Shown here: positions 32,197 through 39,288 of the stretch, piece by piece
How the letters are laid out: each line of letters starts with the position of its first letter
How positions within the stretch are numbered: position 1 is the first letter of the stretch
Origin: Lactobacillus sp. UCMA15818
Lineage (GTDB): Bacteria > Bacillota > Bacilli > Lactobacillales > Lactobacillaceae
Direction: 5' to 3'
Length of the DNA stretch: 39,288 nt
Assembly (NCBI RefSeq): GCF_030400225.1
Contig: NZ_VJYB01000015.1
Span: forward strand, 1-39,288
Position numbers and translations under genes: made by a program
Notes under the pieces: model-generated
Databases searched by the model: none
What the model saw: the letters and a program-made list of their open reading frames with translations, nothing else
What the model was told of the DNA's origin: nothing

Positions 32197-33357
32197 TTGA
32201 CTAAAAAAAAGATTGTAATTGATTTAAAAGAAATAATCGAGTTGCGTCATTATTTTCATCAACATCCTGAGTTGTCCAATAATGAATTCAATACTACAAA
32301 GAAGATTAAAGCAGTTTTGACTGCTTGGGAAGTTTCAATTTTACCAACTGGTTTAGATACTGGTATTTTGGCAGAAATCAAGGGCAAACAAACGGGTTCA
32401 ATTATTGCTTTGAGGGCAGATATTGATGCTTTGCCTGTTCAAGAAGAAACAAGCCTAGCTTTTAAATCACTCAATTCAGGAATAATGCACGCTTGTGGTC
32501 ATGATTTGCATTTAACTAGTCTACTAGGAGCAATAAAGTACTTTAAAGATAATCGAGATCAGATTAAGGGGACAATCAGATTTTTGTTTCAACCAGCTGA
32601 AGAAGCTGGCGGCGGAGCAGAACAAGTTATTAAAAAAAATGTGCTTAAAGATGTGAAAGCTATTCTAGGTTTTCATAATAATCCTAATTTACCAGTTGGT
32701 ACCATTGCAGTGCAATCGGGTCCGATGATGGCAGGCTGCTATAAATTCGAGATTACAATAAAGGGTCAAGGATCACACGGAGCAAAGCCAGAAAAGGGGC
32801 ATGATCCAATAATTGCCGTAACTGAAATAGTTGGTGCTTTGCAGACAATTGTAAGTAGAAATATTAATCCGCAAGATGCAGTAGTTATAAGCGTCACTAA
32901 TATTAACGCAGGAAATGTTTGGAATGTTATACCTAGTGAGGCTTATCTTCAAGGAACCGTGCGCCTTTTTGACGAAAAAAATGCCAAATTGGTGAGACAG
33001 AGACTTTTTGAACTAACAGAAGGAATTGCTAAAGCATTTGGACAGTCGGTTGAAATAGGTTGGAGCGAGCGGGCACTTCCAATAAATAACGATTCAAATT
33101 TGACACAGGCAGTAATCAATAATTTATCAAGTACAGTTCATAAGCCTCTTCTTTCAATGGCAGGAGAAGATTTTGCTACCTATCAAAAAAAAATTCCTGG
33201 TGTCTTCGCTTTTGTTGGTTCTAACGGTGCACCAGATGTGGCAGACTGGCATGAACCAAATTTTGTTGGCCTCGATGAAACTTTGACAACGGGGGTTGAT
33301 TATTTTATTGAAGGTGCAAAAGGATTGTTAGCATATCTGAATGAGGAGATGAAATAA
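32197..33357 (+). CDS. M20-family amidohydrolase (N-acyl amino acid deacylase)
   Basis: A 386-residue metallo-amidohydrolase: LRADIDALPVQEE, HACGHDLHL (about 98-106), PAEEAGGGAEQV and a dimerisation domain starting SHGAKPEKGHDP. It is a paralog of dapL at 5654 but without dap context. Here, between a MetY-like enzyme and an aminotransferase under Met control, it likely releases an amino acid from an N-acyl form, as M20 enzymes do for N-acetyl-S-alkylcysteines in Bacillus sulfur salvage operons (analogy). TTG at 32197 follows AAGGAGTGAG. Hippurate or peptide-like substrates are alternatives. Confidence 0.87.
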   Translation: MTKKKIVIDLKEIIELRHYFHQHPELSNNEFNTTKKIKAVLTAWEVSILPTGLDTGILAEIKGKQTGSIIALRADIDALPVQEETSLAFKSLNSGIMHACGHDLHLTSLLGAIKYFKDNRDQIKGTIRFLFQPAEEAGGGAEQVIKKNVLKDVKAILGFHNNPNLPVGTIAVQSGPMMAGCYKFEITIKGQGSHGAKPEKGHDPIIAVTEIVGALQTIVSRNINPQDAVVISVTNINAGNVWNVIPSEAYLQGTVRLFDEKNAKLVRQRLFELTEGIAKAFGQSVEIGWSERALPINNDSNLTQAVINNLSSTVHKPLLSMAGEDFATYQKKIPGVFAFVGSNGAPDVADWHEPNFVGLDETLTTGVDYFIEGAKGLLAYLNEEMK

Positions 33358-33359
33358 AG

Positions 33360-34538
33360 TTGAAAGATGAACTCATTTCTTTACTGAATAAGAATTTATT
33401 GGAAGTTGAACCATCATTAATTAGAAAGTTTGATGAGGAAATTAGTGAGATACCTAATATAGTAAAACTAACATTGGGTGAACCTTATTTTAACACTCCC
33501 GACCATATCAAAATAGCAGGAATAAAAGCAATTATTGACAATCAGACACACTATGCTCCTAATCGTGGAATAGCTGAACTTAGAGGAGCGATAAGTAATT
33601 ATTTAAAGCGTCATTACGGAGTATCATATGATCCGCAGGAACAAATTATAGTCACTAATGGTGCCAGTGAAGCAATCAGCACGGTCATGAACTCTTTTTC
33701 GGGACAAGGTGATGTAGTTTTGTGTCCTTCACCAGCCTTTGGACTGTATCGGAATTTAGCAAAAATAAACGGAGCTAAGTATATAGAAATTGATACGGAA
33801 AACGATAAATATAAATTAACTCCAGAAAAGTTAAAGGAATACTTAAATAAATATCAAACATCCGTTAAGATGCTAATTTTCAACTATCCCAACAATCCAA
33901 CAGGAGTTAGTTATTCTGAAATTGAAATAAAAAAACTTGCAGAGGTCTTGAGAGAATACTTGGTAGTTGTTTTGAGTGACGAAATTTACAGTGAACTTAT
34001 TTATAAGGAAAAACATGTATCAATTGCATCTTATTTACCAGAAAAGACACTGCTAGTTAATGGAGTATCTAAGTCGTATGCCATGACTGGTTGGCGTGTG
34101 GGATATCTATGCGGACCAAAGAAACTAATTAGAAATTTGGCAAAACTTCATCAGGCTAATGTTGCGACGATTGGAACTATAAATATGATTGCTGCTGCAG
34201 AAGGATTAATTAATGGTGACGAAGATATAAAAAAGATGCGTGCAGAATATGAAAAAAAGAGAGACTTTGTTTGCAAACGGCTAAGGGACATTGGTTATTC
34301 TTTTATACCGGCTGATGGAGCATTCTACATCTATGTCAAATTACCACATGATTTTCAGGGCTCTAGCATTGATTATGCAAGAATACTTGCTCAAAGGGCA
34401 CATGTCGCGGTTATTCCTGGAGCAGCATTTGCAATCCAAGATCAAAAATATTTTCGCATTAGTTACGCTGTCTCAGATGATAAATTGGCTAGTGCGCTGA
34501 AACGTTTAGAAAAATTTGTAAAGGGCAGGCGAAGATAA
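33360..34538 (+). CDS. Class I/II PLP aminotransferase
   Basis: A 392-residue fold-type I aminotransferase: TLGEPYFNTPDHI near the N-terminus, YAPNRGIAELRGAI (about 65-78), NYPNNPTG (175-182), Schiff-base lysine K238 in NGVSKSYAMTGWRVGY and the substrate-carboxylate Arg in YFRISYA. It belongs to the broad PatA/AspC/aromatic group; it would interconvert an amino acid and its 2-oxo acid. With a 2-hydroxyacid dehydrogenase next to it, under Met control, 4-methylthio-2-oxobutanoate/methionine is a plausible pair (inference). TTG at 33360 follows GAGGAGATGAAATAAAG, two bases after the M20 gene. Confidence 0.88.
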   Translation: MKDELISLLNKNLLEVEPSLIRKFDEEISEIPNIVKLTLGEPYFNTPDHIKIAGIKAIIDNQTHYAPNRGIAELRGAISNYLKRHYGVSYDPQEQIIVTNGASEAISTVMNSFSGQGDVVLCPSPAFGLYRNLAKINGAKYIEIDTENDKYKLTPEKLKEYLNKYQTSVKMLIFNYPNNPTGVSYSEIEIKKLAEVLREYLVVVLSDEIYSELIYKEKHVSIASYLPEKTLLVNGVSKSYAMTGWRVGYLCGPKKLIRNLAKLHQANVATIGTINMIAAAEGLINGDEDIKKMRAEYEKKRDFVCKRLRDIGYSFIPADGAFYIYVKLPHDFQGSSIDYARILAQRAHVAVIPGAAFAIQDQKYFRISYAVSDDKLASALKRLEKFVKGRRR

Positions 34539-34539
34539 A

Positions 34540-35550
34540 TTGACAAAAATAATTGCTTATCATGTTCGACAAGATGAAGACCCATTTATTGCACAATGGA
34601 GCAAGAAAAATGAAATTGAGGTTAAAAGCGTTCCATTCGAACTTCACCCTGATACTGTGGAATATGCAAAAGGGTATGATGGAATTATTTTTAAACAACG
34701 TAGTAAATTAGATGAAGATGGTTTGATTTATCAAGTCTTAAAGAGTTATGGAATTCGTCAGTTATCTTGTCGTTCGGCGGGGATAGATACAGTTAATCTT
34801 AGTGCGGCTAAATTAAATGGTATCAAAGTGACGAATGTTCCTTCATATTCTCCGCATGCGGTTGCAGAATTAGTTTTGATGCAGGCAATGCAACTGATTA
34901 GACATTATCCAGAATTCAAAGCACGCTTGGATAATAACGATTATGTTGTTGATGGATTGCGTTCACGTGAACTTTCGGAATATGTCATTGGGATTATCGG
35001 AGTTGGCAGAATTGGGAGAACAGTTGCTCAGATATTTCACAGTTTAGGGGCAAAGGTTCTTGGGAATGATTTGATAAGAAATCCAGAGTTAGAGCAAGCT
35101 GGGACTTTGAAGTATGTTGAAAAAGATGAGATTTATCGAAAAGCAGATATTGTGACCTCACATGTTTATTTGAGTGAGCAAAATATTCACTTAATCGGTC
35201 AAAATGCTTTTTCTAAGATGAAATCAACCGCTTTTTTAATAAATGATTCTCGAGGATCGATTGTGAACACTGCTGATTTGTTAGTTGCTTTGGAGAAAAA
35301 ACAGATTGCTGGAGCAGCATTAGATGTAGTTGAAGAAGAAACTAAGATTTTTAATTTGAAATTTGATAGGCAAACTCCAGTGGTCAATTACAATCTGCTT
35401 AAAGAATTGCCGAATGTGATTTTGACACCACATATTGCTTTTTACACAGATATTGCAGTTGAACGAATGGTAAAACAAGCTCTAGATGATGCATTAAACA
35501 TTATTCAAGGAAAGCACAGTGTGCATGAAATAAGTTTCAAGGGAGAATAA
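34540..35550 (+). CDS. D-2-hydroxyacid dehydrogenase
   Basis: A 336-residue NAD-dependent enzyme of the D-lactate/D-hydroxyisocaproate dehydrogenase group: nucleotide-binding GVGRIG (154-159) with an acidic residue after strand 2 (Asp177), catalytic Arg238 in NDSRGSIVNT, Glu in LDVVEEE (about 265-267) and His298 in LTPHIAFYT. It interconverts a 2-oxo acid and the D-2-hydroxy acid. TTG at 34540 comes one base after the aminotransferase stop, so the two are coupled. A methionine hydroxy-analogue or 2-oxo-analogue is a reasonable substrate guess; D-LDH activity in central metabolism is less likely given the operon. Confidence 0.9.
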   Translation: MTKIIAYHVRQDEDPFIAQWSKKNEIEVKSVPFELHPDTVEYAKGYDGIIFKQRSKLDEDGLIYQVLKSYGIRQLSCRSAGIDTVNLSAAKLNGIKVTNVPSYSPHAVAELVLMQAMQLIRHYPEFKARLDNNDYVVDGLRSRELSEYVIGIIGVGRIGRTVAQIFHSLGAKVLGNDLIRNPELEQAGTLKYVEKDEIYRKADIVTSHVYLSEQNIHLIGQNAFSKMKSTAFLINDSRGSIVNTADLLVALEKKQIAGAALDVVEEETKIFNLKFDRQTPVVNYNLLKELPNVILTPHIAFYTDIAVERMVKQALDDALNIIQGKHSVHEISFKGE

Positions 35551-35552
35551 AG

Positions 35553-35972
35553 ATGGTTAAATTCAGAAGAATGACGATTAATGATTATGAACAGGCATAT
35601 ACTTTATGGGAGAGAACACCAGGAATGAATCTTCAATCCTTGGACAATACACGAGCTGGAATTATGCGTGTAATTGACTGCAATTCTAACCTGTGTTTTG
35701 TTGCTGAAGACCAAGAAATAGTAATTGCAACAATCTTAGGAGCAACTGATGGTAGAAAGGGTTATTTTTACCACGTTGCAGTTGCTAAAAATTTTCAACA
35801 TCAGCAGATTGGAAAAAAATTGATTTCAAAGGTTCTAGAAGAATTTAAGTTGGAAAATATTGAAAAAGTTGGTTTGTTTACGGTTATGGATAATAGTGAA
35901 GGACAGAAATTCTGGGAGCATCTAGGATTTAAGGAGCGGCCTGATATAAAATATTTGGATTTAGATTTGTAA
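35553..35972 (+). CDS. GNAT-family N-acetyltransferase
   Basis: A 139-residue acetyl-CoA-dependent acetyltransferase: the core strand-helix reads YFYHVAVAKNFQHQQIGKKL, with QQIGK as a variant of the acetyl-CoA pyrophosphate loop, and FWEHLGFKERPDIKYL near the C-terminus. ATG at 35553 follows GGGAGAA, two bases after the dehydrogenase gene, so it is the last gene of the methionine operon. Pairing with an M20 deacylase in the same operon recalls the acetylation/deacetylation pairs of Bacillus S-alkylcysteine salvage. Substrate unknown. Confidence 0.83.
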   Translation: MVKFRRMTINDYEQAYTLWERTPGMNLQSLDNTRAGIMRVIDCNSNLCFVAEDQEIVIATILGATDGRKGYFYHVAVAKNFQHQQIGKKLISKVLEEFKLENIEKVGLFTVMDNSEGQKFWEHLGFKERPDIKYLDLDL

Positions 35973-36112
35973 TTACATTGGAATATTTTTTGTCAAACCA
36001 GAAGTTTACTTTTAGCTGAAGAAAAGGGAATATGGTGTTGGAAAAGGTTGAATACTAAGTTAGACAGAGCGTTTTGACTTATGAAACACATTTATACATT
36101 TATGCACAATAA

Positions 36113-36160
36113 AGAGGTGAGACTAGATCAAAATTTAACTTTTGACACAGTCCCACCTCT
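36113..36160 (+). repeat. Dispersed hairpin repeat, copy A; probable bidirectional terminator
   Basis: AGAGGTG (36113-36119) pairs with CACCTCT (36154-36160), then GAC/GTC and TCAAAA (36128-36133)/TTTTGA (36140-36145). It lies between the convergent GNAT and DedA genes. The core is shared with 8886 and 11961. Confidence 0.7.
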
Positions 36161-36201
36161 GTATAGTAATGTTTATTTATAAAACTCAAAATGATTCTTG
36201 A

Positions 36202-36834
36202 TCAGTGTCTTTTTTTGAGAGCGCCTATTATTGCTGGAATTAATGAAACAGCAATGATTCCAATGACCACCAGTGAAAAGTGCTCTTTTACAAATGGAAT
36301 ATTTCCAAAGAAATAGCCGGAACCACAGCATAAGGTCATCCATGCTGTTGCACCAATTATATTATAGCGGAAGAATTTGCTATAGGGCATGTGACTGCTG
36401 CCAGCAACAAAAGGAGACATTGTTCTGATAATTGGCATGAAGCGAGCCAACGAAATTGCAACGCCACCATGTTTTTCAAAAAAAGCACGAGTATGCTCGA
36501 GATTTTCTTCTTTTATGAATTTCCCTAAGAAGGAATTCTTGTGTATAGAATCGCCTATTTTGTGACCAATAAAGAAATTAAGAGAATCCCCAAGAATAGG
36601 TGCAATCCAGAATAACAGGACAAATATCCAAATATTTAAATGATAGGTAGAATTTGCTGCGAGTGCACATGCAGCAAAGAGCAAGGAATCACCAGGTAAA
36701 AATGGCATTATTACAGCACCAGTCTCAACAAAAATGATTGTGAATAAAATGAGGTATGTCCAATCTCCAAATGTATTGACAATTGTTATTAGATGGGTAT
36801 CAATATGTAAAATAAAATCAATTAAAAAGTTCAT
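36202..36834 (-). CDS. DedA-family membrane protein
   Basis: A 210-residue polytopic protein with the DedA/SNARE-associated domain: ETGAVIMPFLPGDSLLFAA, GDSLNFFIGHKIGD, FFEKHGGVAISLARFMPIIR with its conserved Arg, and FRYNIIGATAWM. DedA proteins are now linked to flipping of lipids such as undecaprenyl phosphate or phosphatidylethanolamine across the membrane; which applies here is open. ATG at 36834 follows AAGGAGC, 18 bases downstream of the reductase gene, so the two form an operon. Confidence 0.9.
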   Translation of the reverse strand: MNFLIDFILHIDTHLITIVNTFGDWTYLILFTIIFVETGAVIMPFLPGDSLLFAACALAANSTYHLNIWIFVLLFWIAPILGDSLNFFIGHKIGDSIHKNSFLGKFIKEENLEHTRAFFEKHGGVAISLARFMPIIRTMSPFVAGSSHMPYSKFFRYNIIGATAWMTLCCGSGYFFGNIPFVKEHFSLVVIGIIAVSLIPAIIGALKKRH

Positions 36835-36852
36835 CTGTTGCTCCTTGTTTTG

Positions 36853-37854
36853 TTAGTTTAATTCTGGAAAATTTTTAATGAGTTGTGTGCTGTGAGCAGC
36901 TTGCCGGATATCGGGATGAATGTACCTCATTGCACTATTAATGGCAATAGGAGCTTCACCAAAGCCCGTTGCAATCAGATTAACTCGGCCAGAGTAGTTG
37001 ATTATATCGCCAATAGCAAAAATTCCTGGAATAGATGTTTCCATGTCGGTTTTTACTGTAATTAAATTATGTTCGGTTTCAAGCTGCCATGATTTAAGTG
37101 TTTTGTTGTTAGATACAAAGCCATAGTTTACTAGAAGAAAGTCAGCTAAAATTTCTTTTGTTTCCGCAGTTTTTACTTTTTTAAGAGTAATTCTTATTTT
37201 ATCATCATCAGAATCTAAATTACTGATAAGATAAGGCGTTTCAAAAATTGTTTTTGTTTTTTTCAGTTGTTCAATACTGCTTTCTAAAGCTCTGAACTTA
37301 TCTCTTCTATGGATTATGCTAACAGATTTAGCAATCTTCCGCATTTCAAGTGCCCAATCAACAGCCGAGTCGCCACCTCCAGCAATTGCAACATCTTTAT
37401 CACGAAATTCCTGAGGATTTTTTACGAAATAGCGAAGCTGCTTATTTTCAAATCTCTCTGCATTTTCGATAGCAAGTCTTCGTGGTTGAAAAGCACCAAC
37501 ACCTGTTGCAATAATAATAGTACGTGAATAAGTTTTCTTTTTTGTAGTTGTAATTGCAAAACCCAAATCAGTTTTAGCAATAGTTTGAACGGTTTCGTTT
37601 AAAAAAATATCAGGTTTAAATTGGTCATTTTGGATTAAAAGATTATTAATAAGCTGGGTGCCCTTAATGGAATTGAATCCTGGAATGTCGTATAAGTTTT
37701 TCGCTGGAAATAGTGTGCTGACTTGACCACCAAGTTGATCCAAACTTTCAATTAACTGTGTTTTGGCTTGGCGCATGCGAGCATATGTTGCTGCAAAAAT
37801 ACCGATAGGACCACCGCCAATGATGGTGATGTCATAGTAATTTTCGTTTTTCAT
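36853..37854 (-). CDS. fnr: Thioredoxin-reductase-like ferredoxin-NADP reductase (YumC type)
   Basis: A 333-residue flavoprotein: FAD-binding IIGGGPIGIFAATYARMRQA near the N-terminus, NADPH-binding AIAGGGDSAVDWALEM, and the second FAD block IFAIGDIINYSG. The redox CxxC of thioredoxin reductase is absent, which with the sequence ATYARMRQAKTQLIESLDQLGGQ points to the type 2 FNR that moves electrons between NADPH and ferredoxin or flavodoxin. ATG at 37854 follows AAAGGAG; the longer frame from 37881 lies ahead of that site. Its promoter is at 37883-37911. Confidence 0.92.
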   Translation of the reverse strand: MKNENYYDITIIGGGPIGIFAATYARMRQAKTQLIESLDQLGGQVSTLFPAKNLYDIPGFNSIKGTQLINNLLIQNDQFKPDIFLNETVQTIAKTDLGFAITTTKKKTYSRTIIIATGVGAFQPRRLAIENAERFENKQLRYFVKNPQEFRDKDVAIAGGGDSAVDWALEMRKIAKSVSIIHRRDKFRALESSIEQLKKTKTIFETPYLISNLDSDDDKIRITLKKVKTAETKEILADFLLVNYGFVSNNKTLKSWQLETEHNLITVKTDMETSIPGIFAIGDIINYSGRVNLIATGFGEAPIAINSAMRYIHPDIRQAAHSTQLIKNFPELN

Positions 37855-37882
37855 TGTAATGCTCCTTTCAATTATGTACACT

Positions 37883-37911
37883 TAGATACATTAGCATAAT
37901 TAGTTTGTAAA
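37883..37911 (-). promoter_or_regulatory. Sigma-A promoter of the fnr-dedA operon
   Basis: Minus strand TTTACA (complement of 37906-37911), spacer of 17, TATCTA (complement of 37883-37888). Confidence 0.55.
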
Positions 37912-37932
37912 ATAAATTAAATTGGAAAAATG

Positions 37933-37961
37933 TTTACTATTTCGATAGAATAAACTATATA
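37933..37961 (+). promoter_or_regulatory. Sigma-A promoter of the cyclophilin gene
   Basis: TTTACT (37933-37938), spacer of 17, TATATA (37956-37961). The start codon at 37980 is only 18 bases beyond, so the leader must be very short. Confidence 0.5.
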
Positions 37962-37979
37962 AAAAAGGAGGAATTAGAA

Positions 37980-38552
37980 ATGTTTCCACAATTAGAAGAA
38001 AATCAGACAAATCCCAAGGTGACATTACAGACGAACCTTGGTGAAATCGTAATTGAACTTTTTCCAGAGAAAGCTCCCAAAACGGTGGATAATTTTCTCA
38101 AGCTTGCGCAAGAAGGTTACTATGAAGGTGTTATTTTTCACCGAGTAATAAAAGACTTTATGATTCAAGGTGGAGATCCCACAGGTACAGGTATGGGCGG
38201 GCAAAGCATTTGGAATCAGGCTTTTGAAGATGAATTTTCAAACGAACTTTTTAATTTAAGAGGAGCGTTATCAATGGCAAATGCTGGGCCAAATACTAAC
38301 GGAAGCCAGTTTTTCATTGTTCAAAATAAGAATTTTCCTAGTCAGATGATTGAACAGATGCAACAAGCAGGGTATCCTACTGAAATTGTCGAAGAGTATC
38401 AAAAAGGTGGTACGCCATGGTTGGATCATCACCATACTGTTTTTGGACAGGTTCGTTCTGGACTAGATGTTGTTGATGCAATTGCTGAGGTTGAGAGTGT
38501 ACAGGATAAACCAGTTGATGACGTAATAATCAATAAAGTTATTACTGAATAG
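37980..38552 (+). CDS. ppiB: Peptidyl-prolyl cis-trans isomerase, cyclophilin type
   Basis: A 190-residue cytoplasmic cyclophilin that speeds proline isomerisation during protein folding. Active-site blocks are visible: [19 protein letters not shown] (catalytic Arg in FHRV, about residue 57), [20 protein letters not shown] and HTVFGQV. It has no signal peptide or lipobox. Compared with minimal cyclophilins there is an insertion (about residues 120-145, [20 protein letters not shown]) common in lactobacilli. ATG at 37980 follows AAAGGAGGA. The S1-domain gene follows 22 bases on. Confidence 0.95.
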   Translation: MFPQLEENQTNPKVTLQTNLGEIVIELFPEKAPKTVDNFLKLAQEGYYEGVIFHRVIKDFMIQGGDPTGTGMGGQSIWNQAFEDEFSNELFNLRGALSMANAGPNTNGSQFFIVQNKNFPSQMIEQMQQAGYPTEIVEEYQKGGTPWLDHHHTVFGQVRSGLDVVDAIAEVESVQDKPVDDVIINKVITE

Positions 38553-38574
38553 TTTTTGGTAAGAGGCGACAGCA

Positions 38575-38955
38575 ATGAAATATAAAATTGGATCAATTGT
38601 TGAGGGAAAGATAACAGGGATACAGGCGTACGGAGCTTTTGTTGCGCTTGATACTCATACGCAGGGTTTAATACACATTTCAGAATGTCATCCAGGTTTT
38701 GTCTCGGATATCCATCATTATCTAAAAATTGCGCAAACTGTTAGGGTAATGATTATTGACATTGATGAGTATACTGGAAAAATAAGTTTATCAATAAGAT
38801 GTATAAAAGAACCATCTATCAATGTGACTGAAGAACATATTAGATGTGTACACAAACATTATTGGACAAATTATAAAGTCAATGACGGTTTTGAACCAAT
38901 AAAAATGCGATTAAATAGTTGGACTAATGATGCATTACACGATATAGAGAGTTAA
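38575..38955 (+). CDS. cvfD: S1 RNA-binding domain protein (CvfD/YugI-like)
   Basis: A 126-residue protein whose first about 75 residues form one S1 domain (GSIVEGKITGIQAYGAFVAL, GLIHISE, DEYTGKISLSIR). The short C-terminal part is not conserved enough to read. Single-S1 proteins of this kind (general stress protein 13, CvfD) bind RNA and affect translation and stress responses in Firmicutes. ATG at 38575 follows AAGAGGCGA. It is probably cotranscribed with ppiB. It lies just upstream of the rRNA promoters. Confidence 0.85.
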   Translation: MKYKIGSIVEGKITGIQAYGAFVALDTHTQGLIHISECHPGFVSDIHHYLKIAQTVRVMIIDIDEYTGKISLSIRCIKEPSINVTEEHIRCVHKHYWTNYKVNDGFEPIKMRLNSWTNDALHDIES

Positions 38956-38978
38956 TTGAAAAAATTCTAAAATAATAC

Positions 38979-39007
38979 TTGACTGTGAATGAATAAATTG
39001 ATATTAT
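38979..39007 (+). promoter_or_regulatory. rRNA operon promoter P1
   Basis: TTGACT (38979-38984), spacer of 17, TATTAT (39002-39007). Confidence 0.7.
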
Positions 39008-39023
39008 ATTTCTTGTTGGTCAT

Positions 39024-39060
39024 CAGTAATTGTTGTAAGGTTAGAAAAAATTACTGTTTT
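39024..39060 (+). terminator. Hairpin between rRNA promoters P1 and P2
   Basis: CAGTAATT (39024-39031) pairs with AATTACTG (39049-39056), then TTTT. It may end cvfD transcription, but P1 transcripts must also cross it. Confidence 0.4.
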
Positions 39061-39117
39061 CCAAAATGAATATTGTTGGATATTTATTCTTTTTTTGTTT
39101 TTTATAAACAAAAAAAG

Positions 39118-39146
39118 TTGACAAGCATCTAACAATCAAGTATCAT
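39118..39146 (+). promoter_or_regulatory. rRNA operon promoter P2
   Basis: Consensus TTGACA (39118-39123), spacer of 17, TATCAT (39141-39146), preceded by A/T tracts that could be an UP element. Confidence 0.82.
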
Positions 39147-39152
39147 TAAATA

Positions 39153-39288
39153 GTTGCGTTGAGCAATTATGTAGACCTTTGAAAACTGAACAAAGTTTCG
39201 ACAAATCAAATGTGTAGGGTCTCTTGTTTAGTACAAGAGCAAACATTTGCGAAGTCAATTCGCTAGTAAATAATTAAGTAAAGAGTCA
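39153..39288 (+). promoter_or_regulatory. rrn leader (antitermination/processing region) ahead of 16S rRNA
   Basis: Contains TTTGAAAACTGAACAAAG, typical of lactobacillus rRNA operon leaders, then a CTCTTGT/ACAAGAG hairpin nested inside an AAATGT/ACATTT pairing, and a GCGAA/TTCGC hairpin. The 16S gene itself is not reached in the window. The gene-free stretch 38956-39288 holds only these promoter and leader elements. Confidence 0.8.

Noticed and set aside
5654-33357. The two M20 genes (5654, 32197) as a recent duplication
   Set aside because: They share family motifs but differ widely elsewhere and have distinct operon contexts; they look like old paralogs.
39153-39288. Beginning of the 16S rRNA gene
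   Set aside because: The conserved 16S start (AGAGTTTGATC...) is not reached; only the leader is present.

Overview
The window is AT-rich DNA from a low-GC Gram-positive bacterium, almost certainly a member of the Lactobacillaceae. The grounds are: a lactate-racemase (lar) maturation operon with a LarD-type facilitator, the divergent pepQ/ccpA pair, a full comG operon followed by a methyltransferase and ackA, T-box leaders, purine-rich Shine-Dalgarno sites with frequent TTG/GTG starts, and an rRNA-operon leader of lactobacillus type at the right edge. Species cannot be fixed from this. I see no insertion sequence, prophage, CRISPR array or tRNA gene.

Layout. 1-3210: 3' part of a lar operon (larC end, larD, larE, nickel permease), closed by a hairpin; a second aquaglyceroporin lies convergently (3355-4089, minus). 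4179-7851: a c-di-AMP receptor-type CBS protein, dapH and dapL (acetylated diaminopimelate/lysine branch) and a convergent MscS channel, matching gene content of the Bacillus yku region. 7922-11892: DUF948 and YtxH envelope/stress proteins, pepQ (minus), ccpA and a VanZ-like protein. 12146-13988: an Lsa-type ABC-F ribosome-protection gene on the minus strand, with its own promoter, terminator and a structured leader containing a short upstream ORF. 14172-15989: yebC and ribokinase. 16237-22197: comGA to comGG, a YtxK-like methyltransferase and ackA. 22330-25784: yunD, yutD, a HAD phosphatase and a TIGR01906 membrane protein.

25855-35972 is the most interesting part. One sigma-A promoter is followed by two complete T-box leaders in series, each with AUG in the specifier position and UGGU in the acceptor-binding bulge, both fitting uncharged tRNA-Met. 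They control a transsulfuration-family PLP enzyme, an SsuABC/TauABC-like importer, a MetY-like sulfhydrylase, an M20 amidohydrolase, a class I aminotransferase, a D-2-hydroxyacid dehydrogenase and a GNAT acetyltransferase. I infer a methionine-starvation operon for importing a sulfur-containing precursor and turning it into methionine (sulfhydrylation, deacylation, and/or 2-hydroxy acid to 2-oxo acid to amino acid). The substrate is unknown.

36113-39288: DedA protein and ferredoxin-NADP reductase (minus), then cyclophilin and an S1-domain protein (plus), then tandem rRNA promoters and the rrn leader. The 16S gene itself would begin just outside the window. A dispersed intergenic hairpin with a shared core (AAATTTAACTTTTGAC and variants) occurs at three places (8886, 11961, 36113).
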